DNA of 64,000 nt from Leucobacter weissii (GCF_017565745.1 NZ_JAGDYM010000004.1:372001-436000); one strand, 5' to 3'; numbered from the stretch's first letter, positions 51,342 through 60,285 are shown. Numbers and translations: made by a program. Notes: generated from the sequence alone by a model not told the origin.

Positions 51342-54300
51342 CCGCCGTGTTCTCCGCCGTTCGCATCGCCGAGCTGCTCGCCGAGCCACCGAGATCCGCG
51401 CTCGTGCCGACCTCGGAGCAGCGCGCCGTGATCGAGCATCCGCTTCAGGGCAGTGCGCTGATCGTGGCGGGCGCCGGCAGCGGCAAGACGGAGACCATGG
51501 CCGCGCGGGTGGTGTGGCTCGTCGCCAACGGTCTCGTCGCGCCGGATCAGGTGCTCGGCCTCACCTTCACGCGCAAGGCCGCCGGAGAACTGCGGGAACG
51601 CATCGTCGGGCGGCTGGAGGCATTCGGCGCGCGACTCGCCGATGCCGCCGAACGGGGCCGGCTCACGAGCGCCGAGGCTGCGCGGGCGACAGCGCTCGTC
51701 GACCTGCTCTCGGACGGGCTCGATCTCCCGGAGGTGAGCACCTACAACTCCTTCGCCGCGGGGGTGCTGCAGGAGTTCGGCGTCTCCGCGGGTCTCCTGC
51801 CCGGGGCGACGATGATCGACGAGGCCACCGCCTGGCGGATCGCTCGAGAGGTGATTCTCGCGAGCGGCGATCCCGGACTCGCCTCGAGCGGTCTTCGCAT
51901 CCCGGAACTGGTGCGCCAGGTGATCGGCATGGATCACGCCGTCGCCGACCACCTCACCACTCTCGACCGCGTCCAGGCGATCGTGACGGAGTTCTCCCGG
52001 GTGATCGACCTGCCCTACGACGAGAAAGACCCGGTGGGCGGTCCGGCCGGCAAGAACTACGCTGCCGTGCGCGACGCCGTCGCGAACGTCTCGGAGACGC
52101 CGCTCATCGCCCGACTCGCCGGTGAGTTCGCCGAGGAGAAGCGCCGCAGAGGCCTCATCGAGTTCTCCGATCAGCTCGTCCTGGCCGTGAGGGCCCTCGA
52201 GCATTCGACCGACGCGGCCGAGGTGCTGCGCGGCCGCCACCGGGCGGTCCTGCTCGACGAGGTGCAGGACACCTCCGTCGGGCAGACGCGTCTGCTCTCA
52301 CGGATCTTCGCGGGTGCTCCGGTCATGGCCGTCGGCGACCCGCATCAGTCGATCTACGGCTGGCGCGGTGCCTCCGCCGCGGGCCTGCGATCATTCCACG
52401 CCGATTTCCGCGCCCCGGGCTCGGAGCACCGGGCGGCCACGCTCACCCTGTCGACCAGCTGGCGCAATCCCGAGACGGTGCTGGAGGCCGCGAACGTCAT
52501 CTCCGCACCGCTGGCGGCGGACTCCGTGATCGACGTTCCGCGCCTGCGCCCCCGCACCGGCGCTCCGCAAGGGACAGTCGAATGGATCTTTCCGGAGACC
52601 GTGCACGAGGAGCGCGAGCAGGTCGCAGCCTGGGTATCCCGAGCGCGAGAAGCGCACGAAGCCGAACACGGGGCGCTGCCGACCGCGGCCGTGATCTTCC
52701 GCAACCGCCGTCATATGGCGGCCTTCTCCGCGGTGCTCGCCCAGGCGGGCGTGCCGAACCGGATCGTGGGTCTCGGAGGCTTGCTGAGCACGCCGGAGAT
52801 CACGGACGTGGTGAGTGCGCTCCGCTGCCTCTGGTACGCCGATGCCGGCGGGGAGCTGATACGGCTGCTCGTCGGTCCCCGATTCCGCGTCGGCGTCGCG
52901 GATATCGCCGGTCTCCGCGATGCGGCCCGCTGGTTCGAGGCGCGCGACGTCTCGCAGAAGCGGCTCGGCGATGAGGACCGGGAGGCCGATCGGATGCTTC
53001 CCGACCCCGACCGGCAATTCACCCTCGTCGACGCGCTCGACCAGTTCGTCGCCGTGAGAGACGTCGAGCACCCCGCGTTCGCGGGCATCAGCCCCGTCGG
53101 GCGAGAGCGGCTTCGAGACGCGGGGCTGATGCTGCGATCATTGCGGCAGGGCGTGGCCGGAGACATCGTCGAGCTGATCTGGGCCGTGGTGCGAGCTCTG
53201 CGCATCGACATCGAGCTGGAGGCGAACGAGCATCGCTGGGCCGAAGCCGGAGCCGTCGCGATGACCAACCTCGACGTCTTCGTCGAATTGGTCGAGAAGC
53301 ACCTCGCGATCGACGCGCACGGCACGCTGCCCTCGCTGCTGGAATGGATCGAGCGAGCCGTCGAGGCCGACGAGACCGCCGAGCACGTCGCCGCCCCCGT
53401 TCCCGGCACCGTGCATCTCATCACCGCACACGGATCCAAGGGGCTGGAATGGGACATCGTCGCGGTGCCCCGACTCGTCGAGGCCGAGTTCCCCGCGACG
53501 CCCCGCGACGGGACGGGGTGGCTTCGCAAGGGACAGCTGCCGGACGAGTTGCGCGCGGACGCTGCGGCGCGTCCCGTGCTCGACTGGCGCATCGCGACGA
53601 CGCAGAAGGAGCTCAGGGGCCGGCTGACGGACTACCGGAACGAGCTCAAGGAGCGCTACGCGGCCGAAGAGCGGCGCCTCGCCTACGTCGCGGTCACCCG
53701 CTCCGCGGGGCGACTGCTGCTCAGCGGATCGTTCTGGGGCGGGCAGAGCCGGCCGAGGAAGCCATCGCCCTATCTGCGCGAGCTCGCGGGGCACGCGCAG
53801 CAGGAGCGCCCGCGGGAGGAGTCCGCCGGGAACGGGCACGGACGGGTCGAACGGCCGCTCGACCGTCCGCTCAGCGCCGCGCTCCCGGAGGAGAGCCGGC
53901 ACGACGACGATCCGAGCCGGACGGACGAGTACACGATGCAGTGGCCGCTCGATCCTCTCGGCGTGCGCGCGGCTGCGGTGCGACGAGCCGCCGCGGCGGT
54001 GCGCACGGCGATCGCGAGTGCGGATGCCGAGCCCGTCGACCCCACCGTGGGTCTGCTGCTGGCCGAGCGAGAGGCCGCCCGGCGGGGCGACGGAGAGACG
54101 GTGCTCGCCGAACGGATCACCGCCTCCTCCTTCCACGAGTTCGTGGAGAACCCGGCTTGGGCCGAGCGGCACCGGCTCCGTCCGGTGCCGCAACGCCCCT
54201 ACCGGAGGACGAGAACCGGCAACCGCTTCCACGAGTGGGTCGAACGTCGGGCCACGACCGGTATCGGCACCGCTCTCGTGCTTCCCGGCCTCGAACCGGG

Positions 54301-54766
54301 CGCCGTCGATCCCGAGAGAGAGGAGTTCGACGTCCATCGCGACCTCGAACCGCTGATCCAGCGCTTCGAGGCGTCGAGGTGGGCGGATCGGAAGCCCATA
54401 GCGGTCGAGCTCGAGATCGCGCTGCCCTTCGCCGGTCGCACGCTCGTCTGCAAGCTCGACGCCGTCTATCGCGACGGCGACGGCCCGGAGGCGCGCTACG
54501 AGGTGGTCGACTGGAAATCGGGCCGTCCGCCCCGCGATGACGCGGAGCGCAGCTCGCGCTTCCTGCAACTCGACCTCTACCGGCAGGCCTATGCGCGATG
54601 GTCGGGAATCTCTCCCGAGAAGATCGATGTGACCCTGTTCTACGTGGCGGAGGGGGAGGAGCTCAGAGGCGAGGGCAATCGGAGCCTGGAGGAACTCGAA
54701 GGACTGTGGAGGGGCTCGGCGCAGGCGGTCGGCTTCGACGCGGCCGATCCCGCGGACGGGGAGTGA
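51338..54766 (+). CDS. adnB: AdnB-like helicase-nuclease subunit
   Basis: The 1142-residue second subunit of AdnAB has a complete UvrD motor: Walker A GAGSGKT near residue 45, LTFTRKAAGELRERI (Ia), the Walker B segment VLLDEVQDTSVGQ, GDPHQSIYGWRGA (III), LSTSWRNPE (IV), TAHGSKGLEWDIVAVP (V) and RRLAYVAVTRSAGR (VI). The C-terminal nuclease carries ASSFHEFVENP, YEVVDWKSGRPP with the catalytic Asp-x-Lys, and QLDLYRQAYARW. ATG 51338 overlaps the adnA stop. AdnB is the main motor subunit in mycobacteria, by family knowledge. Confidence 0.94.
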   Translation: MTAVFSAVRIAELLAEPPRSALVPTSEQRAVIEHPLQGSALIVAGAGSGKTETMAARVVWLVANGLVAPDQVLGLTFTRKAAGELRERIVGRLEAFGARLADAAERGRLTSAEAARATALVDLLSDGLDLPEVSTYNSFAAGVLQEFGVSAGLLPGATMIDEATAWRIAREVILASGDPGLASSGLRIPELVRQVIGMDHAVADHLTTLDRVQAIVTEFSRVIDLPYDEKDPVGGPAGKNYAAVRDAVANVSETPLIARLAGEFAEEKRRRGLIEFSDQLVLAVRALEHSTDAAEVLRGRHRAVLLDEVQDTSVGQTRLLSRIFAGAPVMAVGDPHQSIYGWRGASAAGLRSFHADFRAPGSEHRAATLTLSTSWRNPETVLEAANVISAPLAADSVIDVPRLRPRTGAPQGTVEWIFPETVHEEREQVAAWVSRAREAHEAEHGALPTAAVIFRNRRHMAAFSAVLAQAGVPNRIVGLGGLLSTPEITDVVSALRCLWYADAGGELIRLLVGPRFRVGVADIAGLRDAARWFEARDVSQKRLGDEDREADRMLPDPDRQFTLVDALDQFVAVRDVEHPAFAGISPVGRERLRDAGLMLRSLRQGVAGDIVELIWAVVRALRIDIELEANEHRWAEAGAVAMTNLDVFVELVEKHLAIDAHGTLPSLLEWIERAVEADETAEHVAAPVPGTVHLITAHGSKGLEWDIVAVPRLVEAEFPATPRDGTGWLRKGQLPDELRADAAARPVLDWRIATTQKELRGRLTDYRNELKERYAAEERRLAYVAVTRSAGRLLLSGSFWGGQSRPRKPSPYLRELAGHAQQERPREESAGNGHGRVERPLDRPLSAALPEESRHDDDPSRTDEYTMQWPLDPLGVRAAAVRRAAAAVRTAIASADAEPVDPTVGLLLAEREAARRGDGETVLAERITASSFHEFVENPAWAERHRLRPVPQRPYRRTRTGNRFHEWVERRATTGIGTALVLPGLEPGAVDPEREEFDVHRDLEPLIQRFEASRWADRKPIAVELEIALPFAGRTLVCKLDAVYRDGDGPEARYEVVDWKSGRPPRDDAERSSRFLQLDLYRQAYARWSGISPEKIDVTLFYVAEGEELRGEGNRSLEELEGLWRGSAQAVGFDAADPADGE

Positions 54767-54784
54767 CGGCGAAGAGGCGCGGGC

Positions 54785-55990
54785 TCAGCGGTCGGTGAGA
54801 GGGTCGATGGGCTCCGTCGCGTGCTCGGCCGCGTCGCGGCGATAGGCCTCCGTCGCGTCCGCCGAATCGTCTCCGGGGTCGCTCCGCGATTCCCGGGCAC
54901 CGGGCGGCCCCTCCTCGAGGTCCTCATGGCCGTCGTCGGCGAAGTCGGCCTCGAGCGAGAACGCGCGGTCCTCGTCCAGGGCCTCGTACTCGGCGGTCTC
55001 GCTCCGTCGATCCTCGGGGAGCTCGGGGACCTCGTCGAGGATCCGCTCGGCCTCGCCGGGAGACGCCGGTCGCCGAGCAGGTGCCGCGCCGCCCGGACGG
55101 GAGAGCCGATCGACGAGCCGATCGAGCATGCCGACCGCGTCCTCGACGATCGCGTCGTCGTGGGCCTCCACGCCGTGGATCAGCCAGGCCGCGACGCCCA
55201 GCTCGTGGTGGAGCTGAGCGCGGAACCTCAGATCGCCCCCTCCTCCCGAGCCCCGACCGGCCGAGTATCTCGCGATCACCGCGTCCAGGACCTCCGGCCC
55301 CGCCTCCAGCAGCCACGCGAGATCGGCCGCTGGGTCGCCCACCGAGAAGTCGCCCCAGCCGAGCACCCCGACGACGCGGTCCTCGTCGACGAGCACCTGG
55401 TCCGCGTCGAACGATCCGTGCACCGCGGTGGGGTCGAAATCCCACAGCTGCGTCTGGCCGAGCAGCTGCAGCCAGCGGCCGTGCACGGTCCGCGGGAGCA
55501 GCCGGGTCTCCGCCGCGCGTTCGACGAGGCGCGCCGCGTTCCGCCGCACCTCTTCGGCGGAGCGCGCAGGCAGGCCCGACTGATGGACCAGCGCGGTCGG
55601 CAGTCGATGGATCGCGGCCAGCGCCTCGGCGATAGGGAGCAGCAGCAGCGCATCGGATTCGAGGTCCGCGGCCGCGATCCTCCCCCCGGGCAGGAACGTC
55701 GACACCACGGCCCTGGTATCGCCGGCCCGCGTGACCCCCAGGGTCTCCGGAACGCGGAAGGGAAGCTCCTCCCGCGCGCCCCGGGAGAGGGCTGCGAGTC
55801 CCAGCAGCTCCCCGGACTGCCGGACCTCGGCAACGGTCGTGCGCGGAACCCGGACCAGCAACTCGCGCTCGTCGCTCACCAGCACCGCCGCATCGTAGCC
55901 CTCGTCGTCGTGGGCGCGGCTGCCGACGACCCGCAGGCCCGGGACCGCCGAGGTGGCGAGCGCGGCTAAGGTGAGAGGGGTGCTGATCAT
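54785..55990 (-). CDS. phosphotransferase-family (aminoglycoside/macrolide kinase-like) protein
   Basis: The 401-residue protein has a kinase-like APH fold in residues 1-275: an N-lobe with ELLVRVPRTTVAEVRQSGELLGL, and the catalytic loop TAVHGSFDADQVLVDEDRVVGVLGWGDFSVGDPAADLAWLL. In this loop HGSFDADQVL replaces the usual HGDxxxxN: the catalytic Asp is Ser and the Asn is Gln. The GWGDFSVGDP segment keeps the metal-ligand Asp. The C-terminal 110 residues are acidic and low-complexity. It is present at this place in many Microbacteriaceae. Kinase activity is doubtful given the changed loop. Start ATG after TACGCT. Confidence 0.8.
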   Translation of the reverse strand: MISTPLTLAALATSAVPGLRVVGSRAHDDEGYDAAVLVSDERELLVRVPRTTVAEVRQSGELLGLAALSRGAREELPFRVPETLGVTRAGDTRAVVSTFLPGGRIAAADLESDALLLLPIAEALAAIHRLPTALVHQSGLPARSAEEVRRNAARLVERAAETRLLPRTVHGRWLQLLGQTQLWDFDPTAVHGSFDADQVLVDEDRVVGVLGWGDFSVGDPAADLAWLLEAGPEVLDAVIARYSAGRGSGGGGDLRFRAQLHHELGVAAWLIHGVEAHDDAIVEDAVGMLDRLVDRLSRPGGAAPARRPASPGEAERILDEVPELPEDRRSETAEYEALDEDRAFSLEADFADDGHEDLEEGPPGARESRSDPGDDSADATEAYRRDAAEHATEPIDPLTDR

Positions 55991-56002
55991 GCACTCAGCG
56001 TA
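55991..56002 (-). promoter_or_regulatory. -10 box of a leaderless promoter for the phosphotransferase-like gene
   Basis: On the - strand TACGCT (56002-55997) and six bases precede the ATG at 55990. Confidence 0.55.
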
Positions 56003-56075
56003 AACAGCGGCCCGCCGCCGAGGTGCGCGCCACGCGCACGGGCTGAAACCTTCGAACAACCTTTGAGGAGGCCGG

Positions 56076-56981
56076 ATGACCGGGACGCCGCACCCGCAGC
56101 TGACCGGCGGGTACATCGACAGGGACGCCGCCGCGAGAGCGAGCGAGGACGCGCTCGACGCGGCCTGGGCAGAGCCCGGCGCGCGTCTGCTGCGCTTCCG
56201 CGAGGGCCGTGTCGCCGTGCGGGAACGCGGGGCCGAGCGCACCTCGCTCGACCTGATCCCGGTCGAAGGCCGTCGCGGACCCGACCACTACTACCTCGGC
56301 CGCGCCGCGGGAGATCCGGTCTTCGCCGCCGAAGCGGTCGACGGATCCCGACCCGAACCTGAGCCGCAGGCGGGCTGGTGCCAGCCCTTCGAGGCGGGCG
56401 CAGGATTCGATCCGGTCGAGGGCGAGCTGCTGGCGGTCGGGCTGGCGCTCATCGCCTGGCACCGCACCTCGCCCTTCTCGCCGCGGGACGGCGGCCCGAC
56501 GCGACCCGCGCTGGGCGGGTGGGCGCGCATCGACGCGCACGGAGGAGAGCACTTCCCGCGCACCGACCCGGTCGTGATCGTCCTCGTCGAACACGAGGAT
56601 CGTCTGCTGCTCGGGTCGAACGCGCTCTGGGAGAGCGGCCGCTTCTCGCTGCTGGCGGGCTTCATCGAGGCCGGCGAATCGGCGGAGCAGGCCGTGATCC
56701 GCGAGATCGAGGAGGAGTCCGGTCTCCGCGTCGACGACGTGCGATACGTCGTCTCCCAGCCGTGGCCCTTCCCGCGCTCCCTCATGCTCGGGTTCCGCGC
56801 CCGACCCGCAGCCGGAGCGGATCCCGACGCGCTCGTCCCCGATCCCGGAGAGCTCTCCGAGGTGCGCTGGTTCACGCGGCGGGAGCTGAGCGACCCCGCG
56901 CCCGGGATCAGGCTTCCGATGCCGATGTCCATCGCCAGGTGGCTGATCGACCTGTGGGTCGCCGAGGGCGATGGTGGCTGA
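56076..56981 (+). CDS. nudC: NudC-like NAD(H) pyrophosphatase / deNADding enzyme
   Basis: NudC hydrolyses NADH to NMNH and AMP and removes NAD caps from RNA. The 301-residue protein has an N-domain, the WHRTSPFSPRDGG linker, and the Nudix box GFIEAGESAEQAVIREIEEESG (about residues 188-209). The SQPWPFPRS signature of the NudC group follows at about 223. The zinc-ribbon cysteines expected at FCxxCG and CxxC are replaced (SPRDG, RIDAHGG), so the ribbon is lost. Starts with ATG after GAGGAGG-like bases. It overlaps the helicase gene downstream. Confidence 0.9.
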   Translation: MTGTPHPQLTGGYIDRDAAARASEDALDAAWAEPGARLLRFREGRVAVRERGAERTSLDLIPVEGRRGPDHYYLGRAAGDPVFAAEAVDGSRPEPEPQAGWCQPFEAGAGFDPVEGELLAVGLALIAWHRTSPFSPRDGGPTRPALGGWARIDAHGGEHFPRTDPVVIVLVEHEDRLLLGSNALWESGRFSLLAGFIEAGESAEQAVIREIEEESGLRVDDVRYVVSQPWPFPRSLMLGFRARPAAGADPDALVPDPGELSEVRWFTRRELSDPAPGIRLPMPMSIARWLIDLWVAEGDGG

Positions 56982-58668
56982 GCGTGCGCTCGAGGGGCTC
57001 GACCCCGATCAGCGGCAGATCGCCGAGTGCCTGCGCGGTCCCGTCTCGGTGCTCGCCGGAGCCGGTACGGGCAAGACGAGGACCATCACCCATCGCATCG
57101 CGCACGGGGTCAGCAGCGGTGTCTATGCGCCCGAGCGGGTGCTCGCAGTCACCTTCACGCGCAAAGCGGCCGGCGAGATGCAGGCGCGCCTGCGCGGGCT
57201 CGGCGCGGAGGGCGTGCGCGCGCAGACCTTCCACTCCGCGGCGCTGGCGCAGCTCGGATACTTCTGGCCGCAGCTCGTCGGAGGCCCGGCGCCCCAACTG
57301 CTCGGAGGGGGAAAGATCCCGACGCTCGCGCAACTGGCAGATGCGCTCGACCTCGGCCTCTCGAAGGAGGCGCTGCGCGACGTGGCGTCCGAGATCGAGT
57401 GGCGCAAGGTCTCGATGCTCAGCATCGAGGACTACTCCGTCCGCCTCCACGCGGGCGAGCGGACGGCGCCGAACGGCCTCGATGCGCAGCAGCTCATCCG
57501 TCTTCAGGAGAACTACGCGCTTCGGCTCGAGGAACGGCGGCAGATAGATTTCGAGGACGTCCTGATCCTCACCACGGGGATGATCGAGTCCGAACCCCGG
57601 GTCGCCGTGCAGGTGCGCGAGCGGTTCCGGTTCTTCACGGTTGACGAGTATCAGGACGTCTCGCCCCTGCAGCACGCGCTCCTGCGCGCCTGGCTCGGCG
57701 ACCGGGACGACGTGTGCGTGGTCGGCGACGCGAGCCAGACGATCTACGGCTTCGCGGGCGCCGACAACGCCTACCTCCTGCGCTTCGACGAGGAGCATCC
57801 CGGCGCGCGGCAGTTCCGCCTGGAGCGCAACTACCGCTCCTCGGGGTCGATCGTCAGGGCGGCGAACCGGCTGATGCGCGACCAGCCGGGGGCGCTCACC
57901 CTGCACAGCGCCAAGACGGGGGAGAGCGAACCGGCCTTCGAGTGGTTCCGGAGCGAGCGCGAGGAGGCGGAGGCCGTGGCCGCCTCGATCCGGGAGAGCA
58001 TCGACGCGGGAACGCCGGCGGCGGAGATCGCCGTGCTCTATCGGGCGAACGCCCAGTCCGCGGAGATCGAGGCGGCTCTGAACGGCCTGGGCGTCGACAC
58101 GACGGTGCACGGGGCGCAGCGCTTCTTCGACCGCGCGGAGGTGCGTCAGGCCGTCATGCTCGTGCGCGGACAAGCCAAGGTCGCCGACGACCGGCCGCTC
58201 TTCCAGATCGTCAGCGATCTGCTCCGCGCGGTGGGGTGGGGGACCGCGCCGCCGGAGGGCGCCGCGGCGCGCGAGCGCTGGCAGTCGCTGAACGCGATCC
58301 TCGCCCTGGTCGACGAGTTCCCCCCGAAGACGACGATTCAGGAGTTCAGCGAAGAGCTGCTCGCCCGTTCGCGGGTGAATCACGAACCGGCGCTCGAAGC
58401 GGTGACGCTGAGCGCGATCCACGCGGCGAAGGGGCTCGAGTGGTCCCTCGTGCATCTGATCGGCATGAGCGAGGGGCTGCTGCCGATCGTCTACGCGGAG
58501 GACGCGCGCGCCATCGATGAGGAGCGCCGCCTGGCCTACGTCGCTCTGACCCGCGCGCGGGACGTGCTCAGGATATCCGGCACCGCGGGCGGCGCCCGGG
58601 CGGACCGGGCTCCCTCGCGCTTCGTCGCGGAGGCCGGGCTGCCGCTGCCGCGCTCGGGCAGGCACTAG
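56971..58668 (+). CDS. UvrD/Rep-family DNA helicase, short UvrD2-like
   Basis: The 565-residue superfamily 1 helicase has Walker A GAGTGKTRTI, LAVTFTRKAAGEMQ, the Walker B FTVDEYQDVSPLQH, GDASQTIYGFAGAD, LERNYRSS, SAIHAAKGLEWSLVHL and RRLAYVALTRARD. It ends directly after motif VI. Mycobacterial UvrD2 continues with an HRDC domain and a tetracysteine module, both absent here. It follows nudC with an 11-base overlap, as in mycobacterial nudC-uvrD2, which supports the orthology. Its start ATG 56971 could also be GTG 56974. Confidence 0.9.
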   Translation: MVAERALEGLDPDQRQIAECLRGPVSVLAGAGTGKTRTITHRIAHGVSSGVYAPERVLAVTFTRKAAGEMQARLRGLGAEGVRAQTFHSAALAQLGYFWPQLVGGPAPQLLGGGKIPTLAQLADALDLGLSKEALRDVASEIEWRKVSMLSIEDYSVRLHAGERTAPNGLDAQQLIRLQENYALRLEERRQIDFEDVLILTTGMIESEPRVAVQVRERFRFFTVDEYQDVSPLQHALLRAWLGDRDDVCVVGDASQTIYGFAGADNAYLLRFDEEHPGARQFRLERNYRSSGSIVRAANRLMRDQPGALTLHSAKTGESEPAFEWFRSEREEAEAVAASIRESIDAGTPAAEIAVLYRANAQSAEIEAALNGLGVDTTVHGAQRFFDRAEVRQAVMLVRGQAKVADDRPLFQIVSDLLRAVGWGTAPPEGAAARERWQSLNAILALVDEFPPKTTIQEFSEELLARSRVNHEPALEAVTLSAIHAAKGLEWSLVHLIGMSEGLLPIVYAEDARAIDEERRLAYVALTRARDVLRISGTAGGARADRAPSRFVAEAGLPLPRSGRH

Positions 58669-58728
58669 TTGTTGCCGGCCATGACGTCGTCGACGATTGA
58701 CCGCGCCAGAGCGGCGCCTCCCGGGCTT

Positions 58729-59817
58729 TCAGACGGTTGCGTCACCTAGCCGCCGGATGAGTCGAACGAAGGAGCGAGGGTCTTCGTCGTGAAAGCTGTG
58801 GCCGGTAGCGACACGTTCGATTCGGCAGTCGAGCAGTGCGGCGCAGGCGCGCGCCGCGTCGTCGTCGGTCATGGCTCCTTCGAGGATTCCCGCGTCCGTG
58901 ATCCTCCAGTTCGCGTGCACCAGGATCGACGGCGCCTCGACGGCTTCGAGCGTCGCCTGTTGGTCGAAGTCACGTTGCCAGTCGAGCGTGTGGAACGCGT
59001 CGGCAAAAGCCGGATCGAACTCGTGCATGTATCGGAAGGACTTGTTCACCGATGGCGGGAGGAACCAGATGTTCAGGGCCTCGTCAGGGCGGGCTCTGCG
59101 ATAGTCGCGCGCGTACCCGGCGATGCCTTCGTGGCCGCTTCCGAAGTAGCGGATCCACGCGTTGTGCTCGACGTACCAGCTCGCGAAATCGGTCTCATCA
59201 TCCTGCTGGAGAAACTCGTGCGCGGGGGTCGCGAGATCAACGTAGTTGAACTGCTGCGGCATGCGATCCGGCTCGGTGGAGAAGAACGGCGGGTCCTCGA
59301 ACAGCACCGCCGCGACCTGTGCTGGTGCGTTCGCCGCCACCCATGCGGCGATAAGCCCACCTGAGGAATGGCCCGACAGGATCACGGGCTCGCCGATGAC
59401 GTCGTCGATGAACGAGGCGACACCTGCACCGATGGCGTGAACGTCGTACCCGCCGGGCGTGCGACTCGACGAACCGTGGCCCGCGACATCGATGGCGAAG
59501 ACGTGGAAGTCCTGCGCGAGTTCCGGCAACGCGGGCGCGTAACTCTCCCACGCGCTGCCCTGGCCGTGGACGAGCAGCACCGCGGACCCGTTCGCGGGCC
59601 CTTCCGCGTAGTTGAGCCGAGTGCCGTTCGTGAGCTCGTGGGTGTGCTCGACGTAGCCGGCCTCCGTCACGGCGTCTCGGTCGCGGGCGGCGAAGGTGGT
59701 GTTGTTCCAAGCGTAGAACCCGATCCCCAGACCGGCGACGACAACGACGACCCCGACTACGACGCCGACGACCAGGACCATTCGACGACTCCTCTTCGAT
59801 CTGCGCGCGTCCACCAC
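58729..59817 (-). CDS. alpha/beta-hydrolase with N-terminal membrane anchor
   Basis: The 362-residue protein begins with basic residues and one hydrophobic helix (RMVLVVGVVVGVVVVVAGLGIGF), a signal anchor. The hydrolase domain has the oxyanion region LLVHGQGSAWESY. The nucleophile elbow is SGHSSGGLIAAW (near 155), with an acid in LFEDPP or later, and the catalytic His is in ATGHSFHDEDP near 345. The substrate is unknown. GTG at 59817 is used; TTG 59847 and ATG 59781 are in frame. It is divergent from an AbrB-like gene across a 9-bp repeat operator and is likely horizontally acquired. Confidence 0.82.
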   Translation of the reverse strand: MVDARRSKRSRRMVLVVGVVVGVVVVVAGLGIGFYAWNNTTFAARDRDAVTEAGYVEHTHELTNGTRLNYAEGPANGSAVLLVHGQGSAWESYAPALPELAQDFHVFAIDVAGHGSSSRTPGGYDVHAIGAGVASFIDDVIGEPVILSGHSSGGLIAAWVAANAPAQVAAVLFEDPPFFSTEPDRMPQQFNYVDLATPAHEFLQQDDETDFASWYVEHNAWIRYFGSGHEGIAGYARDYRRARPDEALNIWFLPPSVNKSFRYMHEFDPAFADAFHTLDWQRDFDQQATLEAVEAPSILVHANWRITDAGILEGAMTDDDAARACAALLDCRIERVATGHSFHDEDPRSFVRLIRRLGDATV

Positions 59818-59821
59818 ATGA

Positions 59822-59848
59822 CATGTATAACATGTATTCCATGTCAAC
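59822..59848. promoter_or_regulatory. triple 9-bp direct repeat, probable operator of the AbrB-like protein
   Basis: CATGTATAA, CATGTATTC and CATGTCAAC stand head to tail at 59822, 59831 and 59840, between the divergent hydrolase and AbrB-like starts. TAACAT (59828-59833) can act as -10 for the AbrB-like gene, seven bases before its ATG, so a repressor bound here would cover the promoter. Confidence 0.6.
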
Positions 59849-60110
59849 TGAAGATGATGAGGTCGCCGACGTCGTGACCGGGCCCGGCGGACGGAAGTTC
59901 TACGGCTCGGTCACGATCGGCGAACGCGGACAGATCGCCATCCCCGCGCAGGCGCGCCGCGACCACGGTTTCGAACCAGGCGACAAACTCCTGGTGCTCG
60001 GAAGCGCCGACGGGCTGGCACTCATGAGCGCAGAACGTCTCATGGAGATGCTCGACAGGTCCTCACCCCTGTCGAAGCTCATCTCGCCAGCACGCGATGA
60101 CGCGACGTGA
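59841..60110 (+). CDS. AbrB/MazE/SpoVT-family DNA-binding protein
   Basis: An 89-residue protein with a swapped-hairpin AbrB domain: YGSVTIGERGQIAIPAQARRDHGFEPGDKLLVLG (about residues 25-60). This fold is used by MazE-type antitoxins and transition-state regulators. The short C-terminal tail contains LMEMLDRSSPLSKL. No toxin gene is adjacent; the divergent partner is a hydrolase. Autoregulation through the 9-bp repeats at its start is likely. Start ATG 59841; the in-frame ATGs at 59823 and 59832 lie within the repeats. Confidence 0.85.
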   Translation: MSTEDDEVADVVTGPGGRKFYGSVTIGERGQIAIPAQARRDHGFEPGDKLLVLGSADGLALMSAERLMEMLDRSSPLSKLISPARDDAT

Positions 60111-60133
60111 ACCCACATCGCGACGCTCCTCCG

Positions 60134-60273
60134 GCGATCGACGGATGCACCCGTCTCGCCCGCACAAAAGCTCTCGGCGAGCCGTGCTCCCGGCCCGCCG
60201 TCAGCGGGTCACCCCGTATGTGCCGCGTCACAACGGCAAGGCGGAGCGCTGCAACCGCATCCTCGCCGAAGGG
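60134..60273 (+). pseudogene. IS481-family transposase remnant
   Basis: Two pieces of an IS481-type transposase are visible in different frames. AIDGCTRLARTKALGE (about 60134-60181) resembles the AIDxxSRLAYTEA block around the first catalytic Asp. RVTPYVPRHNGKAERCNRIL (from about 60205) matches the TPYTPRHNGKAERYNRIL block near the catalytic Glu. The intervening part is deleted and the frame is shifted. No terminal inverted repeats were recognised. It marks past insertion at the edge of the accessory segment. Confidence 0.75.
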
Positions 60274-60285
60274 TCCCTCGACGCC

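Noticed and set aside
47553..51389. 1278-residue reverse-strand ORF over adnA
   Set aside because: It is a high-GC shadow of adnA; only its last 75 codons (DUF3107) are real.
59841..60110. Toxin-antitoxin pair with the AbrB-like protein as antitoxin
   Set aside because: No MazF-, PIN- or VapC-like toxin gene is adjacent; the downstream sequence is an IS481 remnant.
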